A stretch of DNA of 64,000 bases from Antarcticibacterium arcticum (GTDB taxonomy: Bacteria; Bacteroidota; Bacteroidia; Flavobacteriales; Flavobacteriaceae), in assembly GCF_007993795.1 (NCBI RefSeq), contig NZ_CP042476.1:1178001-1242000 (forward strand). The letters run 5' to 3'. How positions within the stretch are numbered: the first letter of the stretch is position 1; every line of letters begins with the position of its first letter. Shown in pieces: positions 35,279 through 43,411 of the stretch. The notes beneath the pieces were generated by a model. The model saw only the letters and a program-made list of their open reading frames with translations, was not told where the DNA came from and searched no databases. Both the position numbers and the translations under genes were made by a program.

Positions 35279-35617
35279 ATGAAAGAAATAAAAGCGTTTG
35301 TCAAACCCAAGAGGGTTCAAAAAGTTATTGAAGCTCTTAGTGAATCAGGATTTAAAAGTATGACCCTTTCTCAGGGGGAAGGGACCGGGGCCTTTAAAGA
35401 TAAAGGAGCAAGCCCCTCTCTTGATTTCCATATTACAGATAGTCCCGTAGTGAAATTGGAACTGGTGTGCCAGAATGAAGAAGCACAAAAAGCCATAGAT
35501 ATCATAGTCGAAAATGGAAAGACAATGAACCCGGGCGACGGGATCATCTACGTTTCTGATATCGAAGATGCCTTTCAAATAAAGACGGGAAAATCTATCA
35601 AAAGACATGAATTGTAA
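35279..35617 (+). CDS. PII-family signal protein (metal-efflux-associated)
   Basis: The 112-residue protein has the PII ferredoxin-like fold: MKEIKAFVKPKRVQKVIEAL at the start, a B-loop region near KTMNPGDGIIYVSDIEDAFQIKTGK and a T-loop around residues 37-52. The T-loop is short of the usual uridylylated Tyr context. PII proteins next to metal RND genes form a group (PII-NG) known to be associated with czc loci rather than nitrogen control. It likely senses a nucleotide and modulates transport; the partner is unknown. Confidence 0.85.
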   Translation: MKEIKAFVKPKRVQKVIEALSESGFKSMTLSQGEGTGAFKDKGASPSLDFHITDSPVVKLELVCQNEEAQKAIDIIVENGKTMNPGDGIIYVSDIEDAFQIKTGKSIKRHEL

Positions 35618-35634
35618 AACTGTTTTGTTCAGGA

Positions 35635-36057
35635 ATGGAAGAATTAATAAAAAAACTTGAAAGCAAAGAGATACGACCCACCGCTATGCGCTTGTTGGTC
35701 TTAAATCGTTTTACAGATTCAGAAGTAGCATTAAGTATTGGGGAACTTGAAAAAGATTTTCAAAATTCTGAAAGGAGCACCCTATTTCGTACTATAAAAA
35801 CATTTGAGGAAAAAGGGATCGTGCATAAGATCGAAGATGGAACGGGCGTAATAAAATATTCCCTTTGTCAAGAAAATTGTGAATGCGAAATTGACAACGA
35901 CCTCCATTTGCACTTTCACTGTAATAGCTGTGACGAGACAGTGTGCCTTACGGAACAAAAAATTCCACATATTACTTTGCCCGCAGGGTTTGAAGCAATA
36001 GACGCCAATCTGGTTATTACGGGGATTTGCAGTAAGTGCAATGTTGGATCAAGTTGA
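35635..36057 (+). CDS. Fur-family metal repressor (copy 1)
   Basis: The 140-residue protein has the Fur winged helix (RPTAMRLLVLNRF... STLFRTIKTFEEKGIVHKIEDGTGVIKYSL), a metal region with HLHFHCNSCDETVCL and a C-terminal GICSKC. The four CxxC-type Cys are the structural zinc site. It lies 17 bp after the PII gene. Paralogue at 46523-46936. Zinc or related metal sensing is inferred from neighbours, not proved. Confidence 0.88.
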   Translation: MEELIKKLESKEIRPTAMRLLVLNRFTDSEVALSIGELEKDFQNSERSTLFRTIKTFEEKGIVHKIEDGTGVIKYSLCQENCECEIDNDLHLHFHCNSCDETVCLTEQKIPHITLPAGFEAIDANLVITGICSKCNVGSS

Positions 36058-36061
36058 GTTC

Positions 36062-36097
36062 AGATGATACTAAATGTTCCAGACTTGGTAATCATCT
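36062..36097 (+). other. Hairpin just after the fur-like stop
   Basis: AGATGAT (36062-36068) pairs with ATCATCT (36091-36097) around a 22-nt loop, five bases after the stop. No T-run follows directly. It may end or stabilise the message. Confidence 0.4.
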
Positions 36098-36193
36098 AAA
36101 ATAAGTTTGAGCAAAGTAAAAATTTCTGAAGAAGAAGGAGTTTGCCGGAACAGTTACCATTAAAAAAGCAGGCAACCCAAAACACAAGAAATT

Positions 36194-36469
36194 ATGAGGA
36201 GGCGAAAGATTTTTATTACGATTCTAGTAGGTGTGGTCTTAGGAATTTTTATAGTGCAACCGCTGGTCTTTTCCCTTCAAATTAACTATTTAGAGGGGGA
36301 CAAAAGTTGGTGGACATACCTCCAAGAAAGTTATCAGAAGGTATTTAACTTTAATGATGAAGATCAAATCTTGATAAATCTCCTTTTTTCAATAATGGGG
36401 ATAGCTCTTGCCTTTATGGTTGTTGTAAGAAAAAAGATATATAAGCTTAGAAGACGAAGTAAAAGCTGA
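36194..36469 (+). CDS. Small two-helix membrane protein of unknown function
   Basis: The 91-residue protein has a basic start (MRRRKIF), a membrane helix (ITILVGVVLGIFIVQPLVFSL), a soluble loop of about 35 residues, a second helix (LLFSIMGIALAFMVVV) and a very basic tail (RKKIYKLRRRSKS). I do not recognise a family. It lies 88 bp before the P-type ATPase on the same strand. The length and charge pattern look like a real gene. Confidence 0.65.
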   Translation: MRRRKIFITILVGVVLGIFIVQPLVFSLQINYLEGDKSWWTYLQESYQKVFNFNDEDQILINLLFSIMGIALAFMVVVRKKIYKLRRRSKS

Positions 36470-36557
36470 AGAAGGTGAGGCATTCTTCATAGAAAAGACA
36501 GAGCCAACATAAAAGCTTTTAAAGTTTACTGGAAAATCGAAATAACAGATAGAAAAA

Positions 36558-39110
36558 ATGAAAAAGACGCAAGTAAGATTACCAATACTCCTGCCGGAAA
36601 TTCCCGATGAGAACGATCAATGTGTACAGAGGCTAATGGATCACCTGCAAAACAGGGAAGGTATTGAAAAGGTACATATTGCTTCTGAAAAAGAGGATGA
36701 TACCCCTCAGCTTTGTTTTCATTACGATCCTGACGTTATTTCCATTGCCCATATTAGAAAACTCGCGAAACAGGCAGGGGCATCATTGACCAATGAATTT
36801 GGACATACCCTGCTCGAGGTTGAGGGAATTCGTCATGCAAGGCATGCAAGGAAAATTCAAAATGCCCTGAGAGGATTAGAGGAAATAATGGAAGCCTCGG
36901 TTTCCGAATCTGGAATTATAAGGCTGGAATTTATTAAGGCTAAAACTGATGAAGAAGATTTTCGTCAAATCCTGAGGAACGAAGGCCTGAAAATCAAAAC
37001 CGCCAAAAGGAATGAAAAAATGCCTCCTGAAACGGCTGAAACCCATAAACATTCCCACGAGGAGGCAGAGCTTAAAGATGAAGGCCACGCCCATGACCAC
37101 GGGGGTATTTTAGGAAAAAATACTGAGATGTACTTTTCCATTATTTGCGGGGTTTTATTGGGTATCGGTTTTGGCCTTTCCTACCTAGAAACTGTGCCGG
37201 AATGGGTAAGTCTGGCCTTGTACATAGGCGCCTATTTCTTTGGGGGCTATTACACGGCAAAAGAAGCCATTGAAACAGTTGCCAAAGGAGGTTTCGAAAT
37301 TGATTTCCTTATGCTGGTCGCGGCAATTGGGGCAGCCGTTCTGGGAGAATGGGCAGAAGGGGCTTTGCTGCTCTTCCTGTTTAGTCTTGGACATGCCCTT
37401 GAAAATTATGCCATGAACAAGGCCCGAAAATCTATTGCGGCTTTAGCTGATTTGGCACCCAAAACTGCTCTGATAAAACGAGATGGAAAGACCCGGGAAG
37501 TAAAAATAGAAGAACTTCAGGTAGGTGATATTGTCGTAGTGAGATCCAACACCAAAATTTCTGCCGATGGCGTTGTTGTCAATGGTAATAGTAGTGTGAA
37601 CCAGGCCCCAATCACAGGCGAGAGCGTTCCTGTCGATAAAACTTCTGTACCCGACCCTGACAAAGATTATTCAAAAGAAAGCGAAATAAAAGATAAACAC
37701 CGTGTATTTGCGGGAACCATCAACGGCAATAGTACCCTTGAAGTAAAAGTGATAAAGACCTCTCAGGATTCTACCTTATCAAGGCTCGTCAAGCTGGTCA
37801 ACGAAGCCCAGACCCAGAAATCGCCAACCCAGTTGTTGACCGACAAATTTGAGAAATATTTTGTTCCGTCAGTACTTGTCCTGGTAGTCCTGCTGAATTT
37901 CGCTTTCCTTGTCCTGGATGAGTCCTTTAGTGAAAGTTTCTACAGGGCAATGGCTGTTTTAGTTGCTGCCAGCCCCTGTGCCCTGGCCATTTCCACACCC
38001 AGTGCCGTACTTAGTGGAGTTGCCCGCGCAGCAAGGGGTGGTGTTCTGGTAAAGGGAGGAAGACCACTGGAAGACCTTGGCGTGCTCACCGCTATTGCTT
38101 TTGATAAGACCGGAACACTTACCGAAGGCAAACCAAAACTCACCAAAGTTATTACCTTAACGGACGTAAGTGAAGAGGAACTGCTAAAAACGGCTGTAGC
38201 GGTCGAGGCTCTGAGCGACCACCCCCTGGCAAAAGCAGTGGTACGGGACGGCAAAGAACGATTGGAAAATACCCAAATTCCGGAAGCCAGTAATATGGAA
38301 GCTGTTTTGGGAAAAGGAATAAAAGCAGGCCTCGGGGAAGATAAGGTGTATATAGGGAATCTGGAGCTCTTTGATGCGCTCGATGACCAAAAACCTTCAG
38401 AAGAAATCGTAGAAAAAGTAAGGGATCAGGAAGCTGCAGGGAACACGACAATGTTGATACGCAGGAATGAAGAATATATAGGAATTATTGCTCTGATGGA
38501 CACTCCACGGGAAGAAGCCAAAGCCACCCTGGTGGAGCTTAAAAAAATCGGTATTAAACGTATGATCATGCTTACCGGGGACAACCAAAAAGTAGCTGAT
38601 GCCGTGGCCAAGGAAATTGGCCTTACCGATGCCTGGGGCAGTCTTCTGCCTGAAGAGAAGGTAGATGCAATTAAAAAACTTAAAAAACAGGAGGACAAAG
38701 TGGCTATGGTGGGCGATGGCGTAAACGATGCCCCGGCCATGGCACATAGTACCGTGGGTATTGCAATGGGAGCAGCAGGATCGGATGTGGCACTGGAAAC
38801 AGCGGATATCGCCCTTATGGCCGATAAATTGGAGACCCTGCCCTTTGCAATAGGCCTAAGCCGGAAAGCTAAAAGTATCATCAAACAAAACCTGTGGGTA
38901 AGTTTAGGAATTGTGGCCTTATTGATTCCGGCCACAATATTTGGCTTTGCCAATATAGGAATTGCGGTGCTTGTTCACGAAGGCTCCACCTTGCTGGTGG
39001 TCGCAAACGCTTTGAGATTATTAGCTTATAACAAAAACAAAACTGCCTTACCCGGAGGCCGTTTAAAGCAAATTTTTGAATTAAAACAAGAAAATGATGT
39101 CAGAATTTAA
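36558..39110 (+). CDS. P1B-type heavy-metal ATPase (Zn/Cd/Pb type)
   Basis: The 850-residue protein has two degenerate N-terminal metal-domain-like regions without CxxC, a His-rich segment (HKHSHEEAELKDEGHAHDHGG, about 158-178), eight membrane helices, the SPCALAIS transport motif (about 470), DKTGTLTEG phosphorylation site (about 516), SDHPLA and GDGVNDAPAM. Specific for divalent metals by the SPC motif and His-rich region (inference). The last 30 residues after LLAYNKNK extend beyond many homologues, and the final dozen are encoded by the leader of a duplicated osmC start. Confidence 0.92.
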   Translation: MKKTQVRLPILLPEIPDENDQCVQRLMDHLQNREGIEKVHIASEKEDDTPQLCFHYDPDVISIAHIRKLAKQAGASLTNEFGHTLLEVEGIRHARHARKIQNALRGLEEIMEASVSESGIIRLEFIKAKTDEEDFRQILRNEGLKIKTAKRNEKMPPETAETHKHSHEEAELKDEGHAHDHGGILGKNTEMYFSIICGVLLGIGFGLSYLETVPEWVSLALYIGAYFFGGYYTAKEAIETVAKGGFEIDFLMLVAAIGAAVLGEWAEGALLLFLFSLGHALENYAMNKARKSIAALADLAPKTALIKRDGKTREVKIEELQVGDIVVVRSNTKISADGVVVNGNSSVNQAPITGESVPVDKTSVPDPDKDYSKESEIKDKHRVFAGTINGNSTLEVKVIKTSQDSTLSRLVKLVNEAQTQKSPTQLLTDKFEKYFVPSVLVLVVLLNFAFLVLDESFSESFYRAMAVLVAASPCALAISTPSAVLSGVARAARGGVLVKGGRPLEDLGVLTAIAFDKTGTLTEGKPKLTKVITLTDVSEEELLKTAVAVEALSDHPLAKAVVRDGKERLENTQIPEASNMEAVLGKGIKAGLGEDKVYIGNLELFDALDDQKPSEEIVEKVRDQEAAGNTTMLIRRNEEYIGIIALMDTPREEAKATLVELKKIGIKRMIMLTGDNQKVADAVAKEIGLTDAWGSLLPEEKVDAIKKLKKQEDKVAMVGDGVNDAPAMAHSTVGIAMGAAGSDVALETADIALMADKLETLPFAIGLSRKAKSIIKQNLWVSLGIVALLIPATIFGFANIGIAVLVHEGSTLLVVANALRLLAYNKNKTALPGGRLKQIFELKQENDVRI

Positions 39111-39160
39111 AGTTAAAATAGAATGGAAATCCGATTCCTAAGATTTTTCCTATAAAAAAT
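39080..39160 (+). pseudogene. 5' fragment of an osmC-like gene fused to the ATPase end
   Basis: From about 39080 the DNA repeats the leader and first 24 codons of the intact OsmC gene (39943-40023): MSEFKVKIEWKSDS, then a stop, then DFSYK and another stop. The intact copy reads MSEFKVKLEWKPDSEDFSYKNY. The ATPase stop lies inside this repeat. It is a short leftover of duplication and deletion. Confidence 0.75.
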
Positions 39161-39325
39161 AAAAGGACTGCCTGCCGTTAAAGGCTATGGCAACAATAAA
39201 GAAATTAAGTCCTGTAAAGGTTTGGCAAGCCCACGAGGTATGAAATGAAAAATAATGCTGAAGAAGGATAAATATTATCAACCTTGGTAGAAATAGTTCT
39301 ACATATAATTTAAATCTATTTAATT

Positions 39326-39670
39326 ATGAAAAATGAAAATCATGAACAACTCGTTCAAACCTTGCTAAACTGTGCTTTAGCTTGTGAAAACTGCGCTGCT
39401 CAAAGCTTGGCAGAAGGAGAAACCGGAATGATGGAAAGATGCATTCCGTTGGACATTGACTGTGCTGACATTTGTATACAGGCAGCTAGGTTGCTACAGA
39501 GAAATTCTGCCCTTGCGCATGAATATCTTTTGATCTGTGAAAAAGCTTGCAGGATGTGTGCTGAAGAATGTGCAAAACACGATCATGAGCATTGTAAGAA
39601 ATGTGCTCAAGTCTGTAATGAATGTGCGGAAGCATGCCATAGGCATCATGGCGATGTGCAGTTAAGCTAA
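39326..39670 (+). CDS. Four-helix-bundle copper-storage protein (Csp-like)
   Basis: The 114-residue protein holds about 16 cysteines in CxxxC-type spacing on helices: LLNCALACENCAAQ, CIPLDIDCADICIQAA, ICEKACRMCAEEC, CKKCAQVCNECAEACHRHH. This matches the Csp/DUF326 fold that fills a helical bundle with Cu(I) thiolates. No signal peptide, so cytosolic storage is expected. It lies 165 bp after the osmC fragment. The assignment is strong by Cys pattern. Confidence 0.88.
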   Translation: MKNENHEQLVQTLLNCALACENCAAQSLAEGETGMMERCIPLDIDCADICIQAARLLQRNSALAHEYLLICEKACRMCAEECAKHDHEHCKKCAQVCNECAEACHRHHGDVQLS

Positions 39671-39682
39671 TGTAATGAAAAG

Positions 39683-39711
39683 TATGCGGTGTTTATAGCG
39701 TCGCATATTTT
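39683..39711 (+). terminator. Candidate terminator after the Csp gene
   Basis: TATGCG (39683-39688) pairs with CGCATA (39702-39707) followed by TTTT; it lies 13 bp after the stop. The loop is 13 nt. A related GTTTATAGCG string also occurs near 46957. Confidence 0.5.
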
Positions 39712-39797
39712 CCTTAAAGAAAAAACACCAAAAAATGAAGTGTTAGAAGAGAAATAGAGGGCGAACCAAATTTAAAACTAAAAATATAATATTAAGT

Positions 39798-39853
39798 CCT
39801 GTAAAGGAAATTCTAAAAACTGTTTGTCTTAAATCAAGGATTTCCTTTCCAGG
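39798..39853 (+). repeat. Stem-loop upstream of OsmC, family B
   Basis: CCTGTAAAGGAAAT (39798-39811) pairs with ATTTCCTTTCCAGG (39840-39853) with one mismatch; the loop holds CTGTTTGTCTTAAATCAAGG. Its first arm includes ATTAAGTCCTGTAAAGG, also found at 39205-39221 next to the osmC fragment. So part of this element was copied along with the fragment. Confidence 0.6.
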
Positions 39854-39963
39854 CACAATTATTTAAAATCAATGAATATAAATAATAGAACATTTTTTTA
39901 TTAAACGTTCTTGGTTAAGAAAGACTATCTAAAGTAGATTGTATAATTTAAAACAAGAAAATT

Positions 39964-40416
39964 ATGTCAGAATTCAAAGTAAAATTAGAATGGAAACCAG
40001 ATTCCGAGGATTTTTCCTATAAGAATTATACCCGTACCCATCAGTGGATCTTTGGGGGAGGGACGGAAGTCACTGCATCTGCAGCTCCGGAGTTTTTGGG
40101 GAAAGCTGAATTAGTCAATCCTGAAGAAGCCTTCGCTGCTTCCCTTTCCAGCTGCCACTTATTAACTTTTCTCGCTATTGCCTCCTTTAAAAAGTATATA
40201 ATAAAGAGTTATAAAGATGAAACCGTTGCTGTGGTTGAGAAAAACAAGGACAATAAACAGGCTGTGACCAGGGTTTTTTTACGTCCCAAAGTAGAATTCT
40301 CCGGTGAACATATACCTGATGAAGAAGAAATGAAAAAAATGCACCATAAAGCACATGCTGAATGCTTTATCTCTAACTCTGTAATAACAGAGGTTATAGT
40401 GGAACCTGTTCTATAA
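39964..40416 (+). CDS. OsmC-family peroxide/thiol protein
   Basis: The 150-residue protein has the OsmC fold, with EEAFAASLSSCHLLTFLAIA carrying the first active Cys and HKAHAECFISNSVITEV the second. OsmC proteins reduce organic hydroperoxides with the Cys pair in the cytosol. It likely protects against metal-induced oxidation. A 5' fragment of the same gene lies 880 bp upstream. Confidence 0.88.
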   Translation: MSEFKVKLEWKPDSEDFSYKNYTRTHQWIFGGGTEVTASAAPEFLGKAELVNPEEAFAASLSSCHLLTFLAIASFKKYIIKSYKDETVAVVEKNKDNKQAVTRVFLRPKVEFSGEHIPDEEEMKKMHHKAHAECFISNSVITEVIVEPVL

Positions 40417-40488
40417 TTTCCTTTAAGAAGATTCAGTGTTCAAGGATTTTGGTTTAAATATTAAAATGGGTGATAAAACATAACTTAT

Positions 40489-41052
40489 ATGAAAAATCTC
40501 ATGGTTGCCTCCTCCATTCTTTCGACAGATTTTGCCTACTTGGGCAAAACTCTCGAGACTATTAACAGGAGTGAAGCAGACTGGCTGCATGTGGATATCA
40601 TGGACGGAATGTTTGTTCCCAATATTTCCTTCGGAACACCTGTTTTACAAGCTATAAAAAAGTACAATAAGAAACCGGTCGAGCTGCACTTGATGATTGC
40701 CCAACCTGAAAGGTATCTGGATTTTTTTTCTAAATATGGAATAGACCAAATTACTGTGCACGTTGAGGCCTGCCTTCATTTGCACAGTGTGGTGCAACAA
40801 ATAAAAAATCTGGACTGTAAAGCAGGGGTGGCTTTTAATCCACATACTTCTTTAGATTGTCTTGAATACATTATCAAGGAGTTAGATACAGTGTGCCTGA
40901 TGTCTGTAAACCCGGGTTTTGGGGGGCAGAAGTTAATTCCCCAAACGCTGAAAAAGATAAGGGAATTGAAAAGATTAATACAAAATAAAAATTCAAAAGC
41001 CTTAATTGAAGTAGATGGAGGAGTTGAAGAGAATAACGTGAAGGAAATTTAA
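40489..41052 (+). CDS. rpe: Ribulose-phosphate 3-epimerase, C-terminally truncated
   Basis: The 187-residue product has the Rpe start (ASSILSTDFAYLG), metal and catalytic regions (WLHVDIMDGMFVPNISFG; VELHLMI; VNPGFGGQ) and IEVDGGV. It stops at NNVKEI, while the family runs about 30 residues further with the phosphate-binding GADVLVAGSAVF strand. The missing part completes the barrel, so it may be inactive. No recognisable continuation follows in the 35 bp gap. Probably a remnant. Confidence 0.75.
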   Translation: MKNLMVASSILSTDFAYLGKTLETINRSEADWLHVDIMDGMFVPNISFGTPVLQAIKKYNKKPVELHLMIAQPERYLDFFSKYGIDQITVHVEACLHLHSVVQQIKNLDCKAGVAFNPHTSLDCLEYIIKELDTVCLMSVNPGFGGQKLIPQTLKKIRELKRLIQNKNSKALIEVDGGVEENNVKEI

Positions 41053-41087
41053 AAAATAAATCAAATAATAATTCAAAAAAAGGTGTT

Positions 41088-41444
41088 ATGCTACAAATAT
41101 TAGAACAAACTGAAGGGAATTTAATAGCCACAAGGGCAACAGGAAACTTGACCGAAGCCGATTACGATAAGCTATTGCCCCGGCTAAAAAACATAGTGGA
41201 AAAATATCAGAAGATCCGGTGGTATTTTGAAATGGAGGGTTTTGAAGGATGGAAACCAAAAGCCTTTTGGAAAGATTTGAAATTCGATATTCACCATGCC
41301 AACGACTTTGAAAAAGTGGCCATGGTAGGGGATAAAAAATGGGAAGAATGGATGACGGATTTGATGAAACCTTTTACTTCTGCAGAGGTTAAGTATTTTG
41401 CGACTACAAAAAAAATTGAGGCAGTAAAATGGATTAACAGCTAA
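41088..41444 (+). CDS. SpoIIAA/STAS-like protein
   Basis: The 118-residue protein starts MLQILEQTEGNLIATRATGNLTEADYDKLLPRLKN and has KIRWYFEMEGFEGWKPKAFWKDLKFDIHHANDFEKVAMVGDKKWEEWM, matching the STAS-like proteins of the SpoIIAA family. Its role is unknown; such proteins often lie near transporters. A fragment of a second copy (codons about 71-91) lies at 43175-43236. It is 11 bp before the CDF gene. Confidence 0.8.
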   Translation: MLQILEQTEGNLIATRATGNLTEADYDKLLPRLKNIVEKYQKIRWYFEMEGFEGWKPKAFWKDLKFDIHHANDFEKVAMVGDKKWEEWMTDLMKPFTSAEVKYFATTKKIEAVKWINS

Positions 41445-41455
41445 GAAATAAACCT

Positions 41456-42082
41456 ATGGAAGATCAACAAAGAGAAAAGTACCTGAAAAAAGCCAGGAAG
41501 CTCCAGATGTATAACGTCATATATGATACTATTGAGGTAGCTGTGTCACTAACCGCCGGTTTTATCTCCGGAAGCGCAGCTTTGATTGGTTGGGGGCTGG
41601 ATAGCATCATAGAAATTATTTCGGCAAGCACCCTGGGGTGGCGACTACATGGGGAAATCAAGGATATTAGTGATAAGCGGGTGAAAAAAAGAGAAAAAAT
41701 TACCCTGTATGTAATTGCCACTTCTTTTCTAATTGTTAGCATTTTTATCACCTACGATTCTGTAACTAAGTTTTTTAATAAAGAAACTCCAGACTGGAGC
41801 ACCATGGGCCTTACTATACTACTCGTATCCTTAGTGGTGAATCCCATTCTGATTTGGTACAAACGCAAGTATGGAAAGAAATTGGACAGTAAGGAATTGA
41901 TAGCCGATTCCAAAGACACTTTTGTTTGTCTTTATCAAACGGTGGCGGTTCTCGGTGGCCTTCTGGCAGTACAATATCTGGACTGGTGGTGGGCAGATCC
42001 CGTGGCCGCCTTTCTTATTGTTCCCTATGCCTTAAAAGAAGGTTGGGAGGCTTTTAAAAATGGAAGAGAAATTTCAGTATAG
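41456..42082 (+). CDS. Cation-efflux-like membrane protein (CDF)
   Basis: The 208-residue protein has about six helices with SLTAGFISGSAALIGWGLDSIIE in helix 2 (metal-site Asp) and DSKDTFVCLYQTVAVLGG in helix 5, as in short cation transporters of the CDF superfamily. The long C-terminal domain of larger CDF proteins is missing, which is usual for this subgroup. It should export divalent metal by antiport. Its 3' end is duplicated at 43245-43356. Confidence 0.78.
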   Translation: MEDQQREKYLKKARKLQMYNVIYDTIEVAVSLTAGFISGSAALIGWGLDSIIEIISASTLGWRLHGEIKDISDKRVKKREKITLYVIATSFLIVSIFITYDSVTKFFNKETPDWSTMGLTILLVSLVVNPILIWYKRKYGKKLDSKELIADSKDTFVCLYQTVAVLGGLLAVQYLDWWWADPVAAFLIVPYALKEGWEAFKNGREISV

Positions 42083-42120
42083 AAATTAGAGCTGGATTAG
42101 AAAGAAGGAAAGGATTTTTG

Positions 42121-42214
42121 TTTAAGCATTAACGAAATTATTATGGACTGGGTGTTTGAAGATTTTAAGACAGACCTGGATTCCCGCCAAAGAAAAGAGT
42201 GGATTGTAAAATAA
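42121..42214 (+). pseudogene. Fragment: APC permease 3' end plus start of the small MDW gene
   Basis: From 42121 the DNA repeats 44714-44777: TTTAAGCATTAA (the last codons of the APC gene), a spacer, and ATG 42143 with MDWVFEDFKTDLDS. The frame then diverges and stops after 23 codons. In the intact copy the small protein has 58 residues. So an APC gene and most of the small gene were lost here. Confidence 0.75.
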
Positions 42215-42259
42215 TTCTAATACGCATAAAACCAAAAATTACAATTAAAACCACAAGTC

Positions 42260-43090
42260 ATGAAAGCAAACAAAATAGTAGTCCCGATTGATTTTACTCA
42301 AACTTCTAAAGTTGGGGCGAATTATGCCATATTTTTAGCCGAGCCACTACACTCTGAAATTATTTTTGTCCACGCCTACTCCGTAGGTAATCAATTTGGT
42401 GGATATGGGGCAATTACCTATGCTGTTCCCGATAATTTTGTTTCTAATGAAAAATTTTACAAAGAAAAGATGACAGAATTTCTCGAAAATTTTCCACAAC
42501 TTTCCTCTATAAACTTTAGGAGTGTTTTTGCCCCTGGAAGCACCGTAGATATCATTTGCCAGGTTGCAAAGAAAGAAGAAGCAAAACTAATAATTATGGG
42601 TACGGAAGGTACAAATGCTGTAGAAGGTTATTTCATTGGAACAATAAGTGAAAAAATAAGCAGAATGGCATCTTGCCCCGTCATGATTATACCTGAAGAT
42701 TTTGAAGTTTCTGAGATAAAATCAATTAGTCTGGCACTGGATTCTGACAATCTCAAATCTAATATTGAATTGGGTGTACTTGCAGATCTATTAAATTTAT
42801 TCGATGCCAAACTTTATATTTTGCATTTCTTGGAGGACAATAACAAGACTATCAATAAGGAAGAGGTTAAAGACTATTATGTTGGACAATTTCAACGTGA
42901 AAATATTTCCTTCCACCTTTTATCCAATGGGGAAAAGGATAATATCATAGACAATTTCCTTCAGGAAAATAGGATTGATGTATTGGCACTAATTTATAGG
43001 GAACATGGGCTTTTTAAACAATTAACCGAAATGGGTTTAAGAAAAAAAATGGTTTTTGATTCAAATGTACCTATTCTTATACTTAAATAA
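42260..43090 (+). CDS. Universal stress protein (two-domain)
   Basis: The 276-residue protein holds two Usp-like halves. The first has VPIDFTQTSKVGANYAIFLAE, LIIMGTEGTNAVEGYFIGTISEKISRMASCPVMIIPED, with the GTxG...G-S-type nucleotide loop; the second (from about residue 150) is more degenerate and ends SNVPILILK. Usp proteins help survival of stress in the cytosol. It stands between the two halves of the duplicated module. Confidence 0.88.
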   Translation: MKANKIVVPIDFTQTSKVGANYAIFLAEPLHSEIIFVHAYSVGNQFGGYGAITYAVPDNFVSNEKFYKEKMTEFLENFPQLSSINFRSVFAPGSTVDIICQVAKKEEAKLIIMGTEGTNAVEGYFIGTISEKISRMASCPVMIIPEDFEVSEIKSISLALDSDNLKSNIELGVLADLLNLFDAKLYILHFLEDNNKTINKEEVKDYYVGQFQRENISFHLLSNGEKDNIIDNFLQENRIDVLALIYREHGLFKQLTEMGLRKKMVFDSNVPILILK

Positions 43091-43174
43091 GAAGTGAAAT
43101 CAATAGAACTGGCAATGGCTTAATCTCTGAACGAGAAAATTGGCTGAAGAGAGATATAACATATGTGTGAGCGG

Positions 43175-43356
43175 GCCAATGACTCTGAAAAAGTGGCCAT
43201 GGTAGGGGACAAAAAATGGGAAGAATGGTTGACGGGTTTGTACTTACCTGGACTGGTGATGGGCAGATCCCATGGCCGTCTTTCTTATTGTTCCCTATGC
43301 CTTAAAAGAAGACTGGAAGGCTTTTAAAAATGGAAGAGAAATTTCAGTATATAAAT
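43175..43356 (+). pseudogene. Composite fragment of STAS-like and CDF genes
   Basis: 43175-43236 matches codons 71-91 of the STAS-like gene (41298-41359), with GACAAAAAATGGGAAGAATGG shared apart from few changes; 43245-43356 matches the last 35 codons of the CDF gene (41975-42086). A deletion has joined the two genes. It lies directly before the APC gene. With the rest of 43091-43411 it holds no intact gene. Confidence 0.8.
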
Positions 43357-43411
43357 TTTTATAAGGAGGGATTTACCACCTCTAAAAATCAATAGGCAAA
43401 AATTAAATGAA

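Noticed and set aside
39163..39213. Possible terminator (AGGACT with AGTCCT)
   Set aside because: The stem is only six bases with a 38-nt loop, and the sequence is better explained as part of the copied osmC leader zone.
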